Assembly: GCA_025464735.1 (NCBI GenBank)
Contig: JAODMX010000424.1
Location: 1 to 13,871, forward strand
Length of the DNA: 13,871 nucleotides
From: Frondihabitans sp.
Lineage (GTDB): Bacteria; Actinomycetota; Actinomycetes; Actinomycetales; Microbacteriaceae
Direction: 5' to 3'
Position numbers and translations under genes: made by a program. A model generated the notes under the pieces. It was given only the letters and a program-made list of their open reading frames with translations. It ran no database searches and was not told where the DNA came from. Position 1 is the stretch's first letter. Every line of letters begins with the position of its first letter. Shown in pieces: positions 1 through 6,298 of the stretch.

Positions 1-954
1 GATCTCCATCGTCCCTGCCATGTGCGCCATCTGGTACTCCATCGCGTGCTGCCTGTCGGCGAAGTAGGCCTCCTTCTTGGCCTGCGCTTCCGCCATCGTC
101 TCGCCCAGGATCGGCTGGATCACCGGATAGATCTTGATCTCGTCGGGATCGCGCCCGATCGCCGTCGCCCGGGCGCGAATGTCGTCGCGGTACTCCTTGG
201 CGCCCTGGACCCCGTGGGGGATTGTCAGAATCACATCGGAGTTGGCCGCCGCGAAGGCCCGGCCCTTGGGCGACGAGCCGGCCTGGCAGAACACGGGCTT
301 GCCGCCGGGGCCCGCGGGGAGGTTGAGCGGGCCGCGCGACCGGTAGAAGCGGCCGTCGTGGTTGATCTCGTGCACCTTGGTGTGGTCGGCGTAGTAGCCC
401 GTCTCCGGATCCGCGACGATCGCGTCGGGCTCCCACGACTGCCACAGGGCGTTCACGACATCGAGGAACTCCTGCGCCATCTCGTAGCGCAGATCGTGCT
501 CGGGGAGCTTTTCGAGGCCGTAGTTCTGTGCCGCGAGGTCTTCGGAGGAGGTGACGATGTTCCAACCGATCCGGCCCTCGGTGATGTTGTTGAGGGTCGC
601 GAACTGCCGCGCCAGATGCCACGGGTTGTAGAACGTGGTCGAGGCGGTGCAGATGATGCCGATGTGCTCGGTGGCCTGGGCCAGCATGGATGCGGTGACC
701 ACGGGATCCATCTTGGGTGCGTACACGGCGTGCTTGAGTTCCATCTCGGTGCTGCCGCCGAGCGAGTTGGGCACCATCAGCGAGTCCTCGATCATGATGA
801 AGTCCATCGAGGCCCGTTCCATGGCGCGGACCATGTCGACGTAGTACCGGCCGCTGAGGAACTCGTCGATGGGGTCGTTGCCGCGAGAGGCGGTGCGCCA
901 GTTGGGCGCGGTGAGATTTGCGAACCAGCCGAGGCCGAAGGGAGCTGCAGACAT
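1..954 (-). CDS. NtaA/SnaA/DszA-family FMN-dependent monooxygenase (C-terminus cut by window edge)
   Basis: Translating the minus strand from the ATG at 954 gives 318 uninterrupted codons up to base 1, so the 3' end lies outside the window. The product starts MSAAPFGLGWFANLTAPNW. It carries landmarks of the NtaA/SnaA/SoxA/DszA branch of luciferase-like (LLM) monooxygenases: a GRIGWNIVTS stretch, the following RYEMAQEFLDVV...LWQSWEPDA block, and PVFCQAGSSPKGRAFAA. Family members are about 440-460 residues, so roughly 70% is present. They use reduced FMN, supplied by a separate reductase, to oxygenate substrates such as aminopolycarboxylates, sulfur heterocycles or sulfonates. The substrate here cannot be told from sequence. 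No clear Shine-Dalgarno precedes the ATG. It is transcribed divergently from a second LLM gene, which suggests a shared regulator or related substrates (inference). Confidence 0.9.
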   Translation of the reverse strand, partial: MSAAPFGLGWFANLTAPNWRTASRGNDPIDEFLSGRYYVDMVRAMERASMDFIMIEDSLMVPNSLGGSTEMELKHAVYAPKMDPVVTASMLAQATEHIGIICTASTTFYNPWHLARQFATLNNITEGRIGWNIVTSSEDLAAQNYGLEKLPEHDLRYEMAQEFLDVVNALWQSWEPDAIVADPETGYYADHTKVHEINHDGRFYRSRGPLNLPAGPGGKPVFCQAGSSPKGRAFAAANSDVILTIPHGVQGAKEYRDDIRARATAIGRDPDEIKIYPVIQPILGETMAEAQAKKEAYFADRQHAMEYQMAHMAGTMEI

Positions 955-1042
955 GGTCGTCAGTCAACGGCACCGCGGTTTCCACGCCGCAACGCTCGCT
1001 TTACGCTGTCGTTGCGCCGGAATACTGCGCTGACTCCTGGGT

Positions 1043-1064
1043 TAGATTAGTATGCAAACGCATA
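1043..1064 (+). promoter_or_regulatory. Candidate -10 box and overlapping palindromic operator before the LLM gene
   Basis: TAGATT at 1043-1048 matches the actinobacterial -10 pattern TAnnnT. It is followed at once by the palindrome TATGC-AAAC-GCATA (1051-1064, 5-bp arms, 4-bp spacer). If the -10 is right, transcription starts near 1055, inside the palindrome. A bound regulator would then block initiation, as MarR- or TetR-type repressors often do. I see no convincing -35 box. Both the promoter and the operator are inferences from sequence pattern only. Confidence 0.35.
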
Positions 1065-1078
1065 GAAATGGGGAGCCC

Positions 1079-2182
1079 ATGGCCACCGCAACCAACCCGG
1101 ACCGCGTCGTACCCGAGATCGACCCGTCCACCATCGAGCTCGGCCTCGACACCTTCGGCGACGTCACCGAGCCACTCTCGGGCAGCCCACTCGGTGGAGA
1201 TCCTCTCAGCCACGCGCAGGCCATCCGCAACCTCGTCGACCAGGCGGTGCTCGCCGACGAGGTGGGCCTCGACTTCATCGGCGTCGGCGAGCACCACCGC
1301 GTCGACTTCGCCGTGTCCGCGCCCGAAGTGGTCCTTGCCGCGATCGCAGCGCGCACCGACCGGATCCGGATGGGTTCGGCCGTGACGGTGCTCAGCTCCG
1401 ACGACCCCGTCCGCGTCTACGAGCGGTTTGCCACGGTTGACGCGATCTCGAACGGCCGCGCCGAGATCATTCTGGGCCGCGGATCCTTCACCGAATCCTT
1501 CCCGCTCTTCGGCCTCGACCTCGCCGACTACGAGGTGCTCTTCGAGGAAAAGATCGAGCTCTTCGCCGAGCTCCTGAAAGATCAGCCGGTCACCTGGACA
1601 GGCACGCAGCGTGCCGCCCTCACCGACCAGTGGGTCTACCCACGCCCCGAGTCGGGAACGCTGAAGACCTGGGTCGGCGTCGGCGGATCGCCGCAGTCCG
1701 TCATCCGCGCGGCCCACTACGGCCTGCCCCTCTTCCTCGCGATCATCGGAGGCGAGCCGGCCCAGTTCGCGCCGTACGCCGACCTCTACCGCCGCGCTCT
1801 CGACCAGTTCGGGCAGGCGCCGCAGCCGATCGCCATGCACTCCCCCGGATTCATCGCGGCCACCGACGAGGAAGCACTCGAGATCCTCTACCCCTACCAG
1901 GAGGCCCAGACCAACCAGCTCGGGCGCGAGCGCGGCTGGCCGCCCTACTCGCGGGAGCAGTACTTGGCGACGGCCGGCCCCGAGGGCGCGCTGTACGTCG
2001 GGTCCCCCGAGACGGTGGCACGGAAGATCGTGCGGAACCTCAGGATCCTGGGCGCCTCCCGCTTCGATCTCCGCTACAGCATGGGGCGGCTCCCGCACGA
2101 GCAGCTGATGTCGAGCATCGGGCTGTACGGCCGTGAGGTCGCGCCGATGGTGCGCGAGCTGCTGGCCACCGCCGACGCCTAG
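1079..2182 (+). CDS. LLM-class flavin-dependent oxidoreductase (luciferase-like monooxygenase)
   Basis: A 367-residue protein of the bacterial luciferase-like superfamily, a TIM-barrel enzyme using FMN or F420. Visible landmarks are an N-terminal strand IELGLDTFGDV, the EVGLDFIGVGEHHRVDF segment typical of the active-site rim, RIRMGSAVTVLSSDDPVRVYERFATVD, GRAEIILGRGSFTESFPLFG, and a C-terminal block with GSPETVARKI. The ATG at 1079 is preferred over an in-frame ATG at 1052: GGGGAG lies just before it (1070-1075, though only 3 nt away), and a probable -10 at 1043-1048 would place the transcript start after 1052. The enzyme is much shorter than the divergent NtaA-type gene and belongs to a different branch of the superfamily. 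Its substrate is unknown. It ends in a strong hairpin shared with the convergent barstar-like gene. Confidence 0.88.
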   Translation: MATATNPDRVVPEIDPSTIELGLDTFGDVTEPLSGSPLGGDPLSHAQAIRNLVDQAVLADEVGLDFIGVGEHHRVDFAVSAPEVVLAAIAARTDRIRMGSAVTVLSSDDPVRVYERFATVDAISNGRAEIILGRGSFTESFPLFGLDLADYEVLFEEKIELFAELLKDQPVTWTGTQRAALTDQWVYPRPESGTLKTWVGVGGSPQSVIRAAHYGLPLFLAIIGGEPAQFAPYADLYRRALDQFGQAPQPIAMHSPGFIAATDEEALEILYPYQEAQTNQLGRERGWPPYSREQYLATAGPEGALYVGSPETVARKIVRNLRILGASRFDLRYSMGRLPHEQLMSSIGLYGREVAPMVRELLATADA

Positions 2183-2192
2183 CGGAACACGG

Positions 2193-2242
2193 GGTTTCGG
2201 CCGGTGTTCCAGTGCCGCGGCGGTGGCACGCCGGCCGAAACC
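2193..2242. terminator. Bidirectional hairpin terminator between convergent genes
   Basis: GGTTTCGGCCGG (2193-2204) and CCGGCCGAAACC (2231-2242) form a perfect 12-bp stem. An inner stem GTGCC/GGCAC (2212-2216, 2225-2229) closes the 26-nt loop further. It lies between the stop codons of two converging genes (2182 and 2259), so it can serve both. No long T run follows on either side, which is common for terminators of high-GC actinobacteria. Confidence 0.75.
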
Positions 2243-2258
2243 GCGGTGGTCGCCGGGC

Positions 2259-2783
2259 TCAGGCGGTGGGCAGCGGGTGCAGGGTCGCGCCGGCCGCGAG
2301 CCACCGCGCGGCCCAGGCAGGCGTGCGGCGCTCATCGGGCGCGAGCACCACGTGGAACGGGACGGCGGGGCGATCCCACTCGTCACCGTCGTCGACCGGG
2401 GCGGCCCAGTCGTGGGCTGCCCGCGCGAGAACGGCGACGAGTTGTTCCAGCCGCCCCGACGAGAGCACGGCCTCTGGATGCTCGATCACGATCACGAGAC
2501 CGACCTCCGCGTCGAGGCCGATCAGCTCGTCGACCGCCCCGAGGGTCTCGTCGAGAAACTCCCACGTCTCGCCGAAGGTCACGGGCAGGTCGAGGCAGCG
2601 TGCCAGGGTTCGGAAGAGCTCCGCGTCGGTCGCCGCGGCGTCACCGGGCACCATTCGCACGGCTAACCCCGCGGCGTTCCACCCGTGGCGCCGGAAGGTG
2701 ACAAGGTCAGCGGGCATCGTCCAGAGCCCCGGTTCCGTCTGCGGCTGCAGGAGAACTGCGGTGGAAGTCTCGTCAACGCTCAC
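2259..2783 (-). CDS. Barstar-family protein (putative ribonuclease inhibitor)
   Basis: A 174-residue protein. The central segment, about residues 53-105, looks like the barstar fold: an acidic ATDAELFRTLARCLDLP helix, then FGETWEFLDETLGAVDEL, then a hydrophobic strand GLVIVIEHPEAV. This matches the barstar pattern of a 'P..FG.nwdal.d.l' helix followed by a buried strand. Barstar proteins inhibit barnase-type secreted ribonucleases in the cytoplasm. No barnase-like gene is visible here, so the partner is unknown. The GTG start at 2783 overlaps the upstream stop codon (GTGA) and has AAGGAGGT at 2793-2800 with 9 nt spacing. Translation is therefore probably coupled to the CopD-CtaG gene. The protein is longer than classic barstar (about 90 residues), with an extra C-terminal region of unknown role that contains many Trp, Ala and Arg residues. 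Confidence 0.75.
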   Translation of the reverse strand: MSVDETSTAVLLQPQTEPGLWTMPADLVTFRRHGWNAAGLAVRMVPGDAAATDAELFRTLARCLDLPVTFGETWEFLDETLGAVDELIGLDAEVGLVIVIEHPEAVLSSGRLEQLVAVLARAAHDWAAPVDDGDEWDRPAVPFHVVLAPDERRTPAWAARWLAAGATLHPLPTA

Positions 2784-4687
2784 GCGGAATCGACCTCCTT
2801 CTGCCGGCCGGTCCACCAGACTCCGACAGCAAGCGCGGCGCACACCGCGAGCCCGACCACACCGAAGACCAGGCCACCCTGCTGCTGGTCGGCGACCGGG
2901 GGCGCACCCCAGAGGCGGCCCATCGCGCCGAACCAATTCGAGAGCAGCAGCCCCCGAGAGGTGAGCAGTACCGCGGCGAGCACGGCCACAATGATCGCGA
3001 CGAGAGCGACAAGGCCGCTTCGCACTCCGGATCCGGCACGCAAGGGAACAGGATCGACGCCCACCAGCGCCTGAACGAAGAGCCACCCGGCGAGCACGAG
3101 CTCGAGGACGAGGAGCGTGTGACCGGCGTAGGTCGAGACCGACCAGCGCAGCATCGGCAACATGAACATCCAGGACCAGAGCGACACGCCCAGAAGGACT
3201 GCCCCCGTGATCGGGTGGGTGAGGAGACCCGCGACACGGGAACGGACCACGAGCATCAACCACTCGCGCGGGCCACGGCTTCCGTCGGTGCGTTTCTGGA
3301 TGCTGACGAGGGCGAGGGTCCACGGCGCGGCCGGCACGAGCAGCGCAGGCACAGCGAGGGCCGCGAGCACGACGACGAGCAGATGACTGCTCATCACGTA
3401 CTTCTCGTAGACGTTGGGCGCACCGTTGGTCGCGTACACCAGGACGGCGAGACCCGCGATCCAGCAGAGGGCGCGGCCGATCGACCAGGTCTGCCCGCGC
3501 CTCCGAACCCGGATCACGCCCGCCAGGTAGAACGCCGCGAGGAACGCGCCGGCAAGCAGCCAGAGCAGGTCGAAGTTCCACGACGTGAACCAGCGCCCGA
3601 GGGTCAGGACCGGCGGCAGCGCGGCCTCGGTCAGGACTTCGGCCGGAGTCTGCGCCCCGACATCGACCACCGCCGACTGCGCCACCGGCGTCTGCGTGCG
3701 GGCGAGTGCGGCTGCCACCCCCGAGGCGACGCCGAGGAACGCGAGCTCGGCCGCCACGAACCACCAGAATGCCCCGCGCGTGGCCGTCATGGCAGTCTTC
3801 ATCCGGCCGATCAGCACCCGCCGGTGCACAACGCCGAAGAGCCCGAGCAGGATCAGCACGATCACCTTGACAATGACGAGCACGCCATAGCGCGACCCAA
3901 GCTCAGACCACGAACCGATTCGGATCTGCGCGCTCGCCACCCCCGACACCACGACCACCACAAAACTGAGGAGCGCGAGCGTGGAATAGCGCGCGAGCAC
4001 GGTGCCGACACGGCCCTGTTCGAGCAGCGGGCGCAGCAGCGCGATGGTGACGAGCCCACCCAGCCACACCGCGGCTCCTTCAATGTGGAGGGCGAGGGCC
4101 GTGACTGCAGCGATGTGCGAGGTCGTCCCGGCGGCGTGGCCCTGCTCGGCGATCGGGATCAGCCCGGCCCCGGCCAGAAGCGCCACGAACAGCACCGGCG
4201 TGACCCCGCGAACGGCGAAGCAGAGCACCGTCACCGCAGCAGCGATCAGGGTGGAGATGAGCCAGGCCAGGCCGAGGCTCGTGTTCGTCAAGAAGAACGC
4301 CAGCGACTGCCCGAACTTCTCATCGACGGTCAGATCGACGTTCGACACGCTCAAGAACGTGAAAAAGCCGGTGACGCAGGATCCGACGGTCCAGAACGCG
4401 GCGCCGGCCGACGCAATGTCGAGGGCCCGGTTCCACTCGGGGCGCCGCGGTGAGAGGGCGAAGCAGGTCAGCGCCAGCGCGCCGATCGTCAGAGCGGCGC
4501 CGAGATCAACGCAGAGCGACGCGATCGGGAGCCCGATCCGCACCACGGCCCCGGGATCCGCGAGGGGAAGCTTCGCCGCCGCGCCACCGTAGACGAGCGC
4601 CGCGCCCAGGGCCACGAACGCCACGATGACGAGCAGAGCCGGGCCGGCGAGGCGCACCGTACGGTCGAGGAGCGTGGAGCGGGGCAC
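2780..4687 (-). CDS. Fused CopD copper-transport domain / CtaG-type cytochrome c oxidase assembly membrane protein
   Basis: A 635-residue polytopic membrane protein with two modules. Residues about 1-330 form a CopD-like domain with many hydrophobic helices and histidines at H184, H191 and H201, the last in ALHIEGAAVWLGG, a typical CopD motif. Residues about 365-625 form a Caa3_CtaG-type domain: WNFDLLWLLAGAFLAAFYL, EKYVMSSHLLVVV (H435), LLTHP (H491), the segment around GHTLLVLELVLAGWLF (H523) and LVGVDPVP. CopD proteins move copper across the membrane, and CtaG-type proteins help metallate cytochrome c oxidase, so a fusion fits copper delivery to the respiratory oxidase (inference). The start is a GTG at 4687 with no ribosome binding site but a TAGGCT -10 exactly 6 nt upstream, suggesting a leaderless mRNA. 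The stop overlaps the start of the barstar-like gene. Confidence 0.9.
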   Translation of the reverse strand: MPRSTLLDRTVRLAGPALLVIVAFVALGAALVYGGAAAKLPLADPGAVVRIGLPIASLCVDLGAALTIGALALTCFALSPRRPEWNRALDIASAGAAFWTVGSCVTGFFTFLSVSNVDLTVDEKFGQSLAFFLTNTSLGLAWLISTLIAAAVTVLCFAVRGVTPVLFVALLAGAGLIPIAEQGHAAGTTSHIAAVTALALHIEGAAVWLGGLVTIALLRPLLEQGRVGTVLARYSTLALLSFVVVVVSGVASAQIRIGSWSELGSRYGVLVIVKVIVLILLGLFGVVHRRVLIGRMKTAMTATRGAFWWFVAAELAFLGVASGVAAALARTQTPVAQSAVVDVGAQTPAEVLTEAALPPVLTLGRWFTSWNFDLLWLLAGAFLAAFYLAGVIRVRRRGQTWSIGRALCWIAGLAVLVYATNGAPNVYEKYVMSSHLLVVVLAALAVPALLVPAAPWTLALVSIQKRTDGSRGPREWLMLVVRSRVAGLLTHPITGAVLLGVSLWSWMFMLPMLRWSVSTYAGHTLLVLELVLAGWLFVQALVGVDPVPLRAGSGVRSGLVALVAIIVAVLAAVLLTSRGLLLSNWFGAMGRLWGAPPVADQQQGGLVFGVVGLAVCAALAVGVWWTGRQKEVDSA

Positions 4688-4721
4688 CCGGCAAGCCTAG
4701 TGACGGTGGCCCCCCGGTTAA
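4688..4721 (-). promoter_or_regulatory. Putative leaderless promoter of the CopD-CtaG gene
   Basis: On the minus strand TTAACC (4716-4721) is followed after 16 nt by TAGGCT (4694-4699), then 6 nt, then the GTG start codon. The TAnnnT box close to the start, with no Shine-Dalgarno, is the usual arrangement of actinobacterial leaderless genes. The -35 match is modest (4 of 6), so the assignment rests mainly on the -10 and its spacing. Confidence 0.4.
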
Positions 4722-4723
4722 CT

Positions 4724-4765
4724 GAGCGAGCGGAGCACGACCCGAAAGTCGTACTCCGCTTGCTC
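4724..4765. terminator. Hairpin terminator downstream of the HU gene
   Basis: Two 18-nt arms (4724-4741 and 4748-4765) around the loop CCGAAA pair throughout except for one C-A mismatch and one G-T wobble. The hairpin begins 14 nt after the HU stop codon in the direction of transcription and lies before the CopD-CtaG promoter. It therefore insulates the two minus-strand units. No U-tract follows. Confidence 0.7.
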
Positions 4766-4778
4766 TGGTGAAGCAGTC

Positions 4779-5066
4779 TTACTTGACAGCAGCCTTGAGC
4801 TTGCTGCCGGCGCTGACCTTGACACTGTCGCTGGCCGCGATCTCGAGGGCAGCACCCGTCTGCGGGTTGCGGCCGGTGCGGGCGGCGCGGTGCGTCTTCT
4901 CGAAGGCGATCCAGCCGGGGATCGTCACCTTGGTGCCGCCGGCGACGGACTTCGAGACGACGGAGAAGAGAGCGTCGACGACGCCGCTGACGGCGGCCTG
5001 GCTCTGGCCGGACTCGGAAGCGACAGCTGCGACGAGCTCGGTACGGTTCAGTGACTTGTCAGCCAT
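4779..5066 (-). CDS. hup: HU-family DNA-binding protein
   Basis: A 95-residue histone-like nucleoid protein. It begins MADKSLNRTELVAAVASESG, has the amphipathic dimerisation helices, and carries the beta-arm signature GRNPQTG (residues 65-71) inside a TGRNPQTGAALEIAASDSVKV arm, followed by GSKLKAAVK. HU dimers bend and compact DNA with little sequence specificity. It is the plain bacterial size and lacks the long lysine/alanine-rich tail seen on mycobacterial and streptomycete HupB/HupS. The ATG at 5066 is chosen because GAGGAGG lies 7 nt upstream (5074-5080). An in-frame extension to 5114 has no such site and no family resemblance. It follows rpsN in the same direction after 138 nt, so it probably has its own promoter. 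Confidence 0.95.
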   Translation of the reverse strand: MADKSLNRTELVAAVASESGQSQAAVSGVVDALFSVVSKSVAGGTKVTIPGWIAFEKTHRAARTGRNPQTGAALEIAASDSVKVSAGSKLKAAVK

Positions 5067-5204
5067 GTGTTGTCCTCCTCGGACGTGATGGTTTGTATTG
5101 GACGCCCGTCGCACTTACGACGTTCGCACGGATCTAGCCTTACGGCCAGGTGACCGCAGGGCGCTACCAGCAAGGCCGAGGGCCCTGTGGAACCGCCTCA
5201 GAAC

Positions 5205-5510
5205 CTACCAGGAAGACTTCGTGATGCCCGGCAATTCGCCACGGTGCGCCATATCGCGGAAACGGACACGGCTGATGCCATACGCCTTGAGGTGACCGCG
5301 GGGGCGACCGTCGACCGCGTCGCGGTTGCGCACGCGCACCGGCGAAGCGTTGCGGGGAAGCTTCTGCAGGCCCACGCGAGCGGCCTCACGGCTCTCGTCG
5401 GTGCCGTTCGGGTCGATCAGAGCCTTCTTCAGCTCGAGGCGCTTCGCGGCGTAGCGAGCGACGATCTCTTTACGCTGGTTGTTCTTCGCAACCATGCTCT
5501 TCTTGGCCAT
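5205..5510 (-). CDS. rpsN: 30S ribosomal protein S14, zinc-independent type
   Basis: A 101-residue uS14 protein starting [20 protein letters not shown]. It has the conserved C-terminal block [24 protein letters not shown] at the end. The length and the absence of any CxxC pair place it in the long, zinc-free (C-) class rather than the 61-residue zinc-ribbon class. S14 binds 16S rRNA in the small-subunit head. The ATG at 5510 lies 2 nt after the rpmG stop, with GAGGAG at 5519-5524 inside the end of rpmG. The gene is therefore third in a tight rpmB-rpmG-rpsN operon and probably translationally coupled. Confidence 0.97.
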   Translation of the reverse strand: MAKKSMVAKNNQRKEIVARYAAKRLELKKALIDPNGTDESREAARVGLQKLPRNASPVRVRNRDAVDGRPRGHLKAYGISRVRFRDMAHRGELPGITKSSW

Positions 5511-5512
5511 GT

Positions 5513-5680
5513 TTAGCGCTCCTCGCGGAATTCGACGTGCTTGCGGATGACCGGGTCGTACTTCTTCAGCACGAGGCGGTCGGGGTTGTTGCGACGGTTC
5601 TTCTTGGTCACGTACGTGAAACCGGTGCCCGCCGTCGAGCGGAGCTTGATGATGGGACGGACGTCCTGGCTCTTTGCCAT
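5513..5680 (-). CDS. rpmG: 50S ribosomal protein L33, zinc-independent type
   Basis: A 55-residue bL33 protein beginning [20 protein letters not shown] and ending [15 protein letters not shown]. It has no cysteine at all, so it is the zinc-free (C-) form. Zinc-binding forms carry two CxxC pairs. Its ATG shares one base with the rpmB stop (TGATG), and GGAG lies at 5689-5692, 8 nt upstream. It works in the 50S subunit near the E site. The tight TGATG junction upstream and the 2-nt gap downstream indicate a single operon with rpmB and rpsN. Confidence 0.97.
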   Translation of the reverse strand: MAKSQDVRPIIKLRSTAGTGFTYVTKKNRRNNPDRLVLKKYDPVIRKHVEFREER

Positions 5681-5916
5681 CAGATCTTCTCCCCACGAGC
5701 GAGGAGGTCTTTGACGACCTTCTCGATGCCACGCGAATCGATGACCTTGATGCCCTTGGCGCTCAGCGTCAGCGTGACGTTGCGGCGCAGCGAAGGCACG
5801 TAGTAGGTCTTCTTCTGGATGTTCGGGTCGAAACGACGCTTGGTGCGTCGGTGCGAGTGTGAAATGTTGTGCCCGAAGCCGGGAACGGCTCCAGTCACCT
5901 GGCAGGTTGCTGCCAT
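5680..5916 (-). CDS. rpmB: 50S ribosomal protein L28, zinc-independent type
   Basis: A 78-residue bL28 protein starting [20 protein letters not shown] and ending [13 protein letters not shown]. The sequence resembles the E. coli form (CQVTG...ARGEKY) and lacks the second cysteine of the CDVCG motif found in the zinc-ribbon actinobacterial form. It is therefore the C- type, with one isolated cysteine. It is first in the rpmB-rpmG-rpsN operon. The start at 5916 has GGAGGA at 5922-5927, 5 nt upstream. An in-frame extension to 6075 is not family-like and is rejected. I found no Zur-like palindrome in the upstream 411 bp, although such C- ribosomal genes are Zur targets in other actinobacteria. 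Confidence 0.97.
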   Translation of the reverse strand: MAATCQVTGAVPGFGHNISHSHRRTKRRFDPNIQKKTYYVPSLRRNVTLTLSAKGIKVIDSRGIEKVVKDLLARGEKI

Positions 5917-5939
5917 GGTTTTCCTCCGTAGATACCGTA

Positions 5940-6010
5940 GGAGCGGAGTGTCTTTGATGGACACGACGCCTCTACCCAAGGTCACTTGTCGGCACGCGTC
6001 ATCCCGCTCC
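5940..6010 (-). other. Possible structured 5' leader of the rpmB operon
   Basis: GGAGCGG (5940-5946) pairs perfectly with CCGCTCC (6004-6010), and between them GTGTC/GACAC (5948-5952, 5960-5964) forms a small hairpin. Both would lie in the rpmB 5' leader if transcription starts upstream of 6010. I could not place a convincing promoter, so this is only a pattern that might be regulatory. Confidence 0.25.
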
Positions 6011-6089
6011 GGCTTCGTCAGAAGCAGGTACTGCTCGGGGATCGGCATACATGAGCGCAGAGTGCACTCAACCAAACGGAGAGCTTACC

Positions 6090-6128
6090 CGACGCGCGGG
6101 CCTCCCGGCAACTCGTGCCCGCCCGTCG
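6090..6128. other. 12-bp stem-loop in the zur-rpmB gap
   Basis: CGACGCGCGGGC (6090-6101) and GCCCGCCCGTCG (6117-6128) pair over 12 positions with one C-C mismatch and a 15-nt loop. It sits upstream of rpmB on the minus strand and just before the possible small plus-strand gene at 6146. It could be a terminator or attenuator for read-through from zur, but no U-tract follows on either strand. Confidence 0.4.
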
Positions 6129-6145
6129 CGCCCGAGGCCGACGGA

Positions 6146-6271
6146 GTGCGCACCCTGATAGCTGCGCTCGTCGCGACACTGGTGTATCTCGTCACGAGCC
6201 CCCTCGTCGAAGCGCTCGAACGCCGCCGGGAAGCCAATCGAGTACGGAATCCTGCAGCAAGTACGAACTAG
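6146..6271 (+). CDS. Possible small single-span membrane protein (41 residues)
   Basis: A GTG-started frame encodes 41 residues: VRTLIAALVATLVYLVTSPL, followed by a charged tail containing EALERRREANRVR. The first half is one convincing transmembrane helix and the second is basic and amphipathic, a layout seen in genuine small membrane proteins. Codons 1-30 mostly end in G or C, like the neighbours, and the last ten do not. A weak GAGG lies at 6133-6136. There is no family match I can name. It stands alone on the plus strand inside a 411-bp gap between minus-strand genes, and its end overlaps the GTAC repeats. It may be spurious. Confidence 0.3.
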   Translation: MRTLIAALVATLVYLVTSPLVEALERRREANRVRNPAASTN

Positions 6272-6298
6272 CGGGTACTTCGTGCGCAAACCCGTACT
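6241..6298. repeat. Nested symmetric inverted repeats with four GTAC cores
   Basis: Four GTAC cores start at 6242, 6261, 6275 and 6294 (spacings 19, 14, 19) and are exactly symmetric about 6269.5. The outer pair extends to AGTACGG (6241-6247) and CCGTACT (6292-6298). The inner pair extends to AAGTAC (6259-6264) and GTACTT (6275-6280). Both flanks between the pairs are 11 nt. It lies 30 bp past the zur stop. It could be a protein-binding array or an RNA hairpin with a symmetric internal loop. Confidence 0.55.

Noticed and set aside
22..1050. Long plus-strand frame opposite the left monooxygenase
   Set aside because: Low-complexity Arg/His/Gly/Val-rich product with no family features. The minus strand encodes a clear NtaA-type enzyme here.
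1001..2386. 461-codon minus-strand frame opposite the second monooxygenase
   Set aside because: A reverse-strand shadow typical of high-GC genes. The plus-strand product is a recognisable LLM enzyme.
2784..3764. N-terminal extension of the barstar-like frame
   Set aside because: It lies in another frame of the CopD-CtaG gene and is Arg/Ala-rich. The GTG at 2783 with AAGGAGGT is a better start.
3119..4453. 444-codon plus-strand frame
   Set aside because: A shadow of CopD-CtaG, rich in Arg/His/Glu without domains.
5157..5187. CAGGGC/GCCCTG inverted repeat after rpsN as a terminator
   Set aside because: Only 6 bp with a 19-nt loop and no U-tract, too weak to call.
6060..6069. Perfect 10-bp palindrome GAGTGCACTC as an operator for rpmB
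   Set aside because: Short palindromes of this size are expected by chance, it lacks the AT-rich Zur core, and no promoter could be placed around it.
5917..6075. In-frame upstream extension of rpmB
   Set aside because: L28 starts at MAATCQVTG. The extra residues have no counterpart in the family, and GGAGGA precedes the ATG at 5916.
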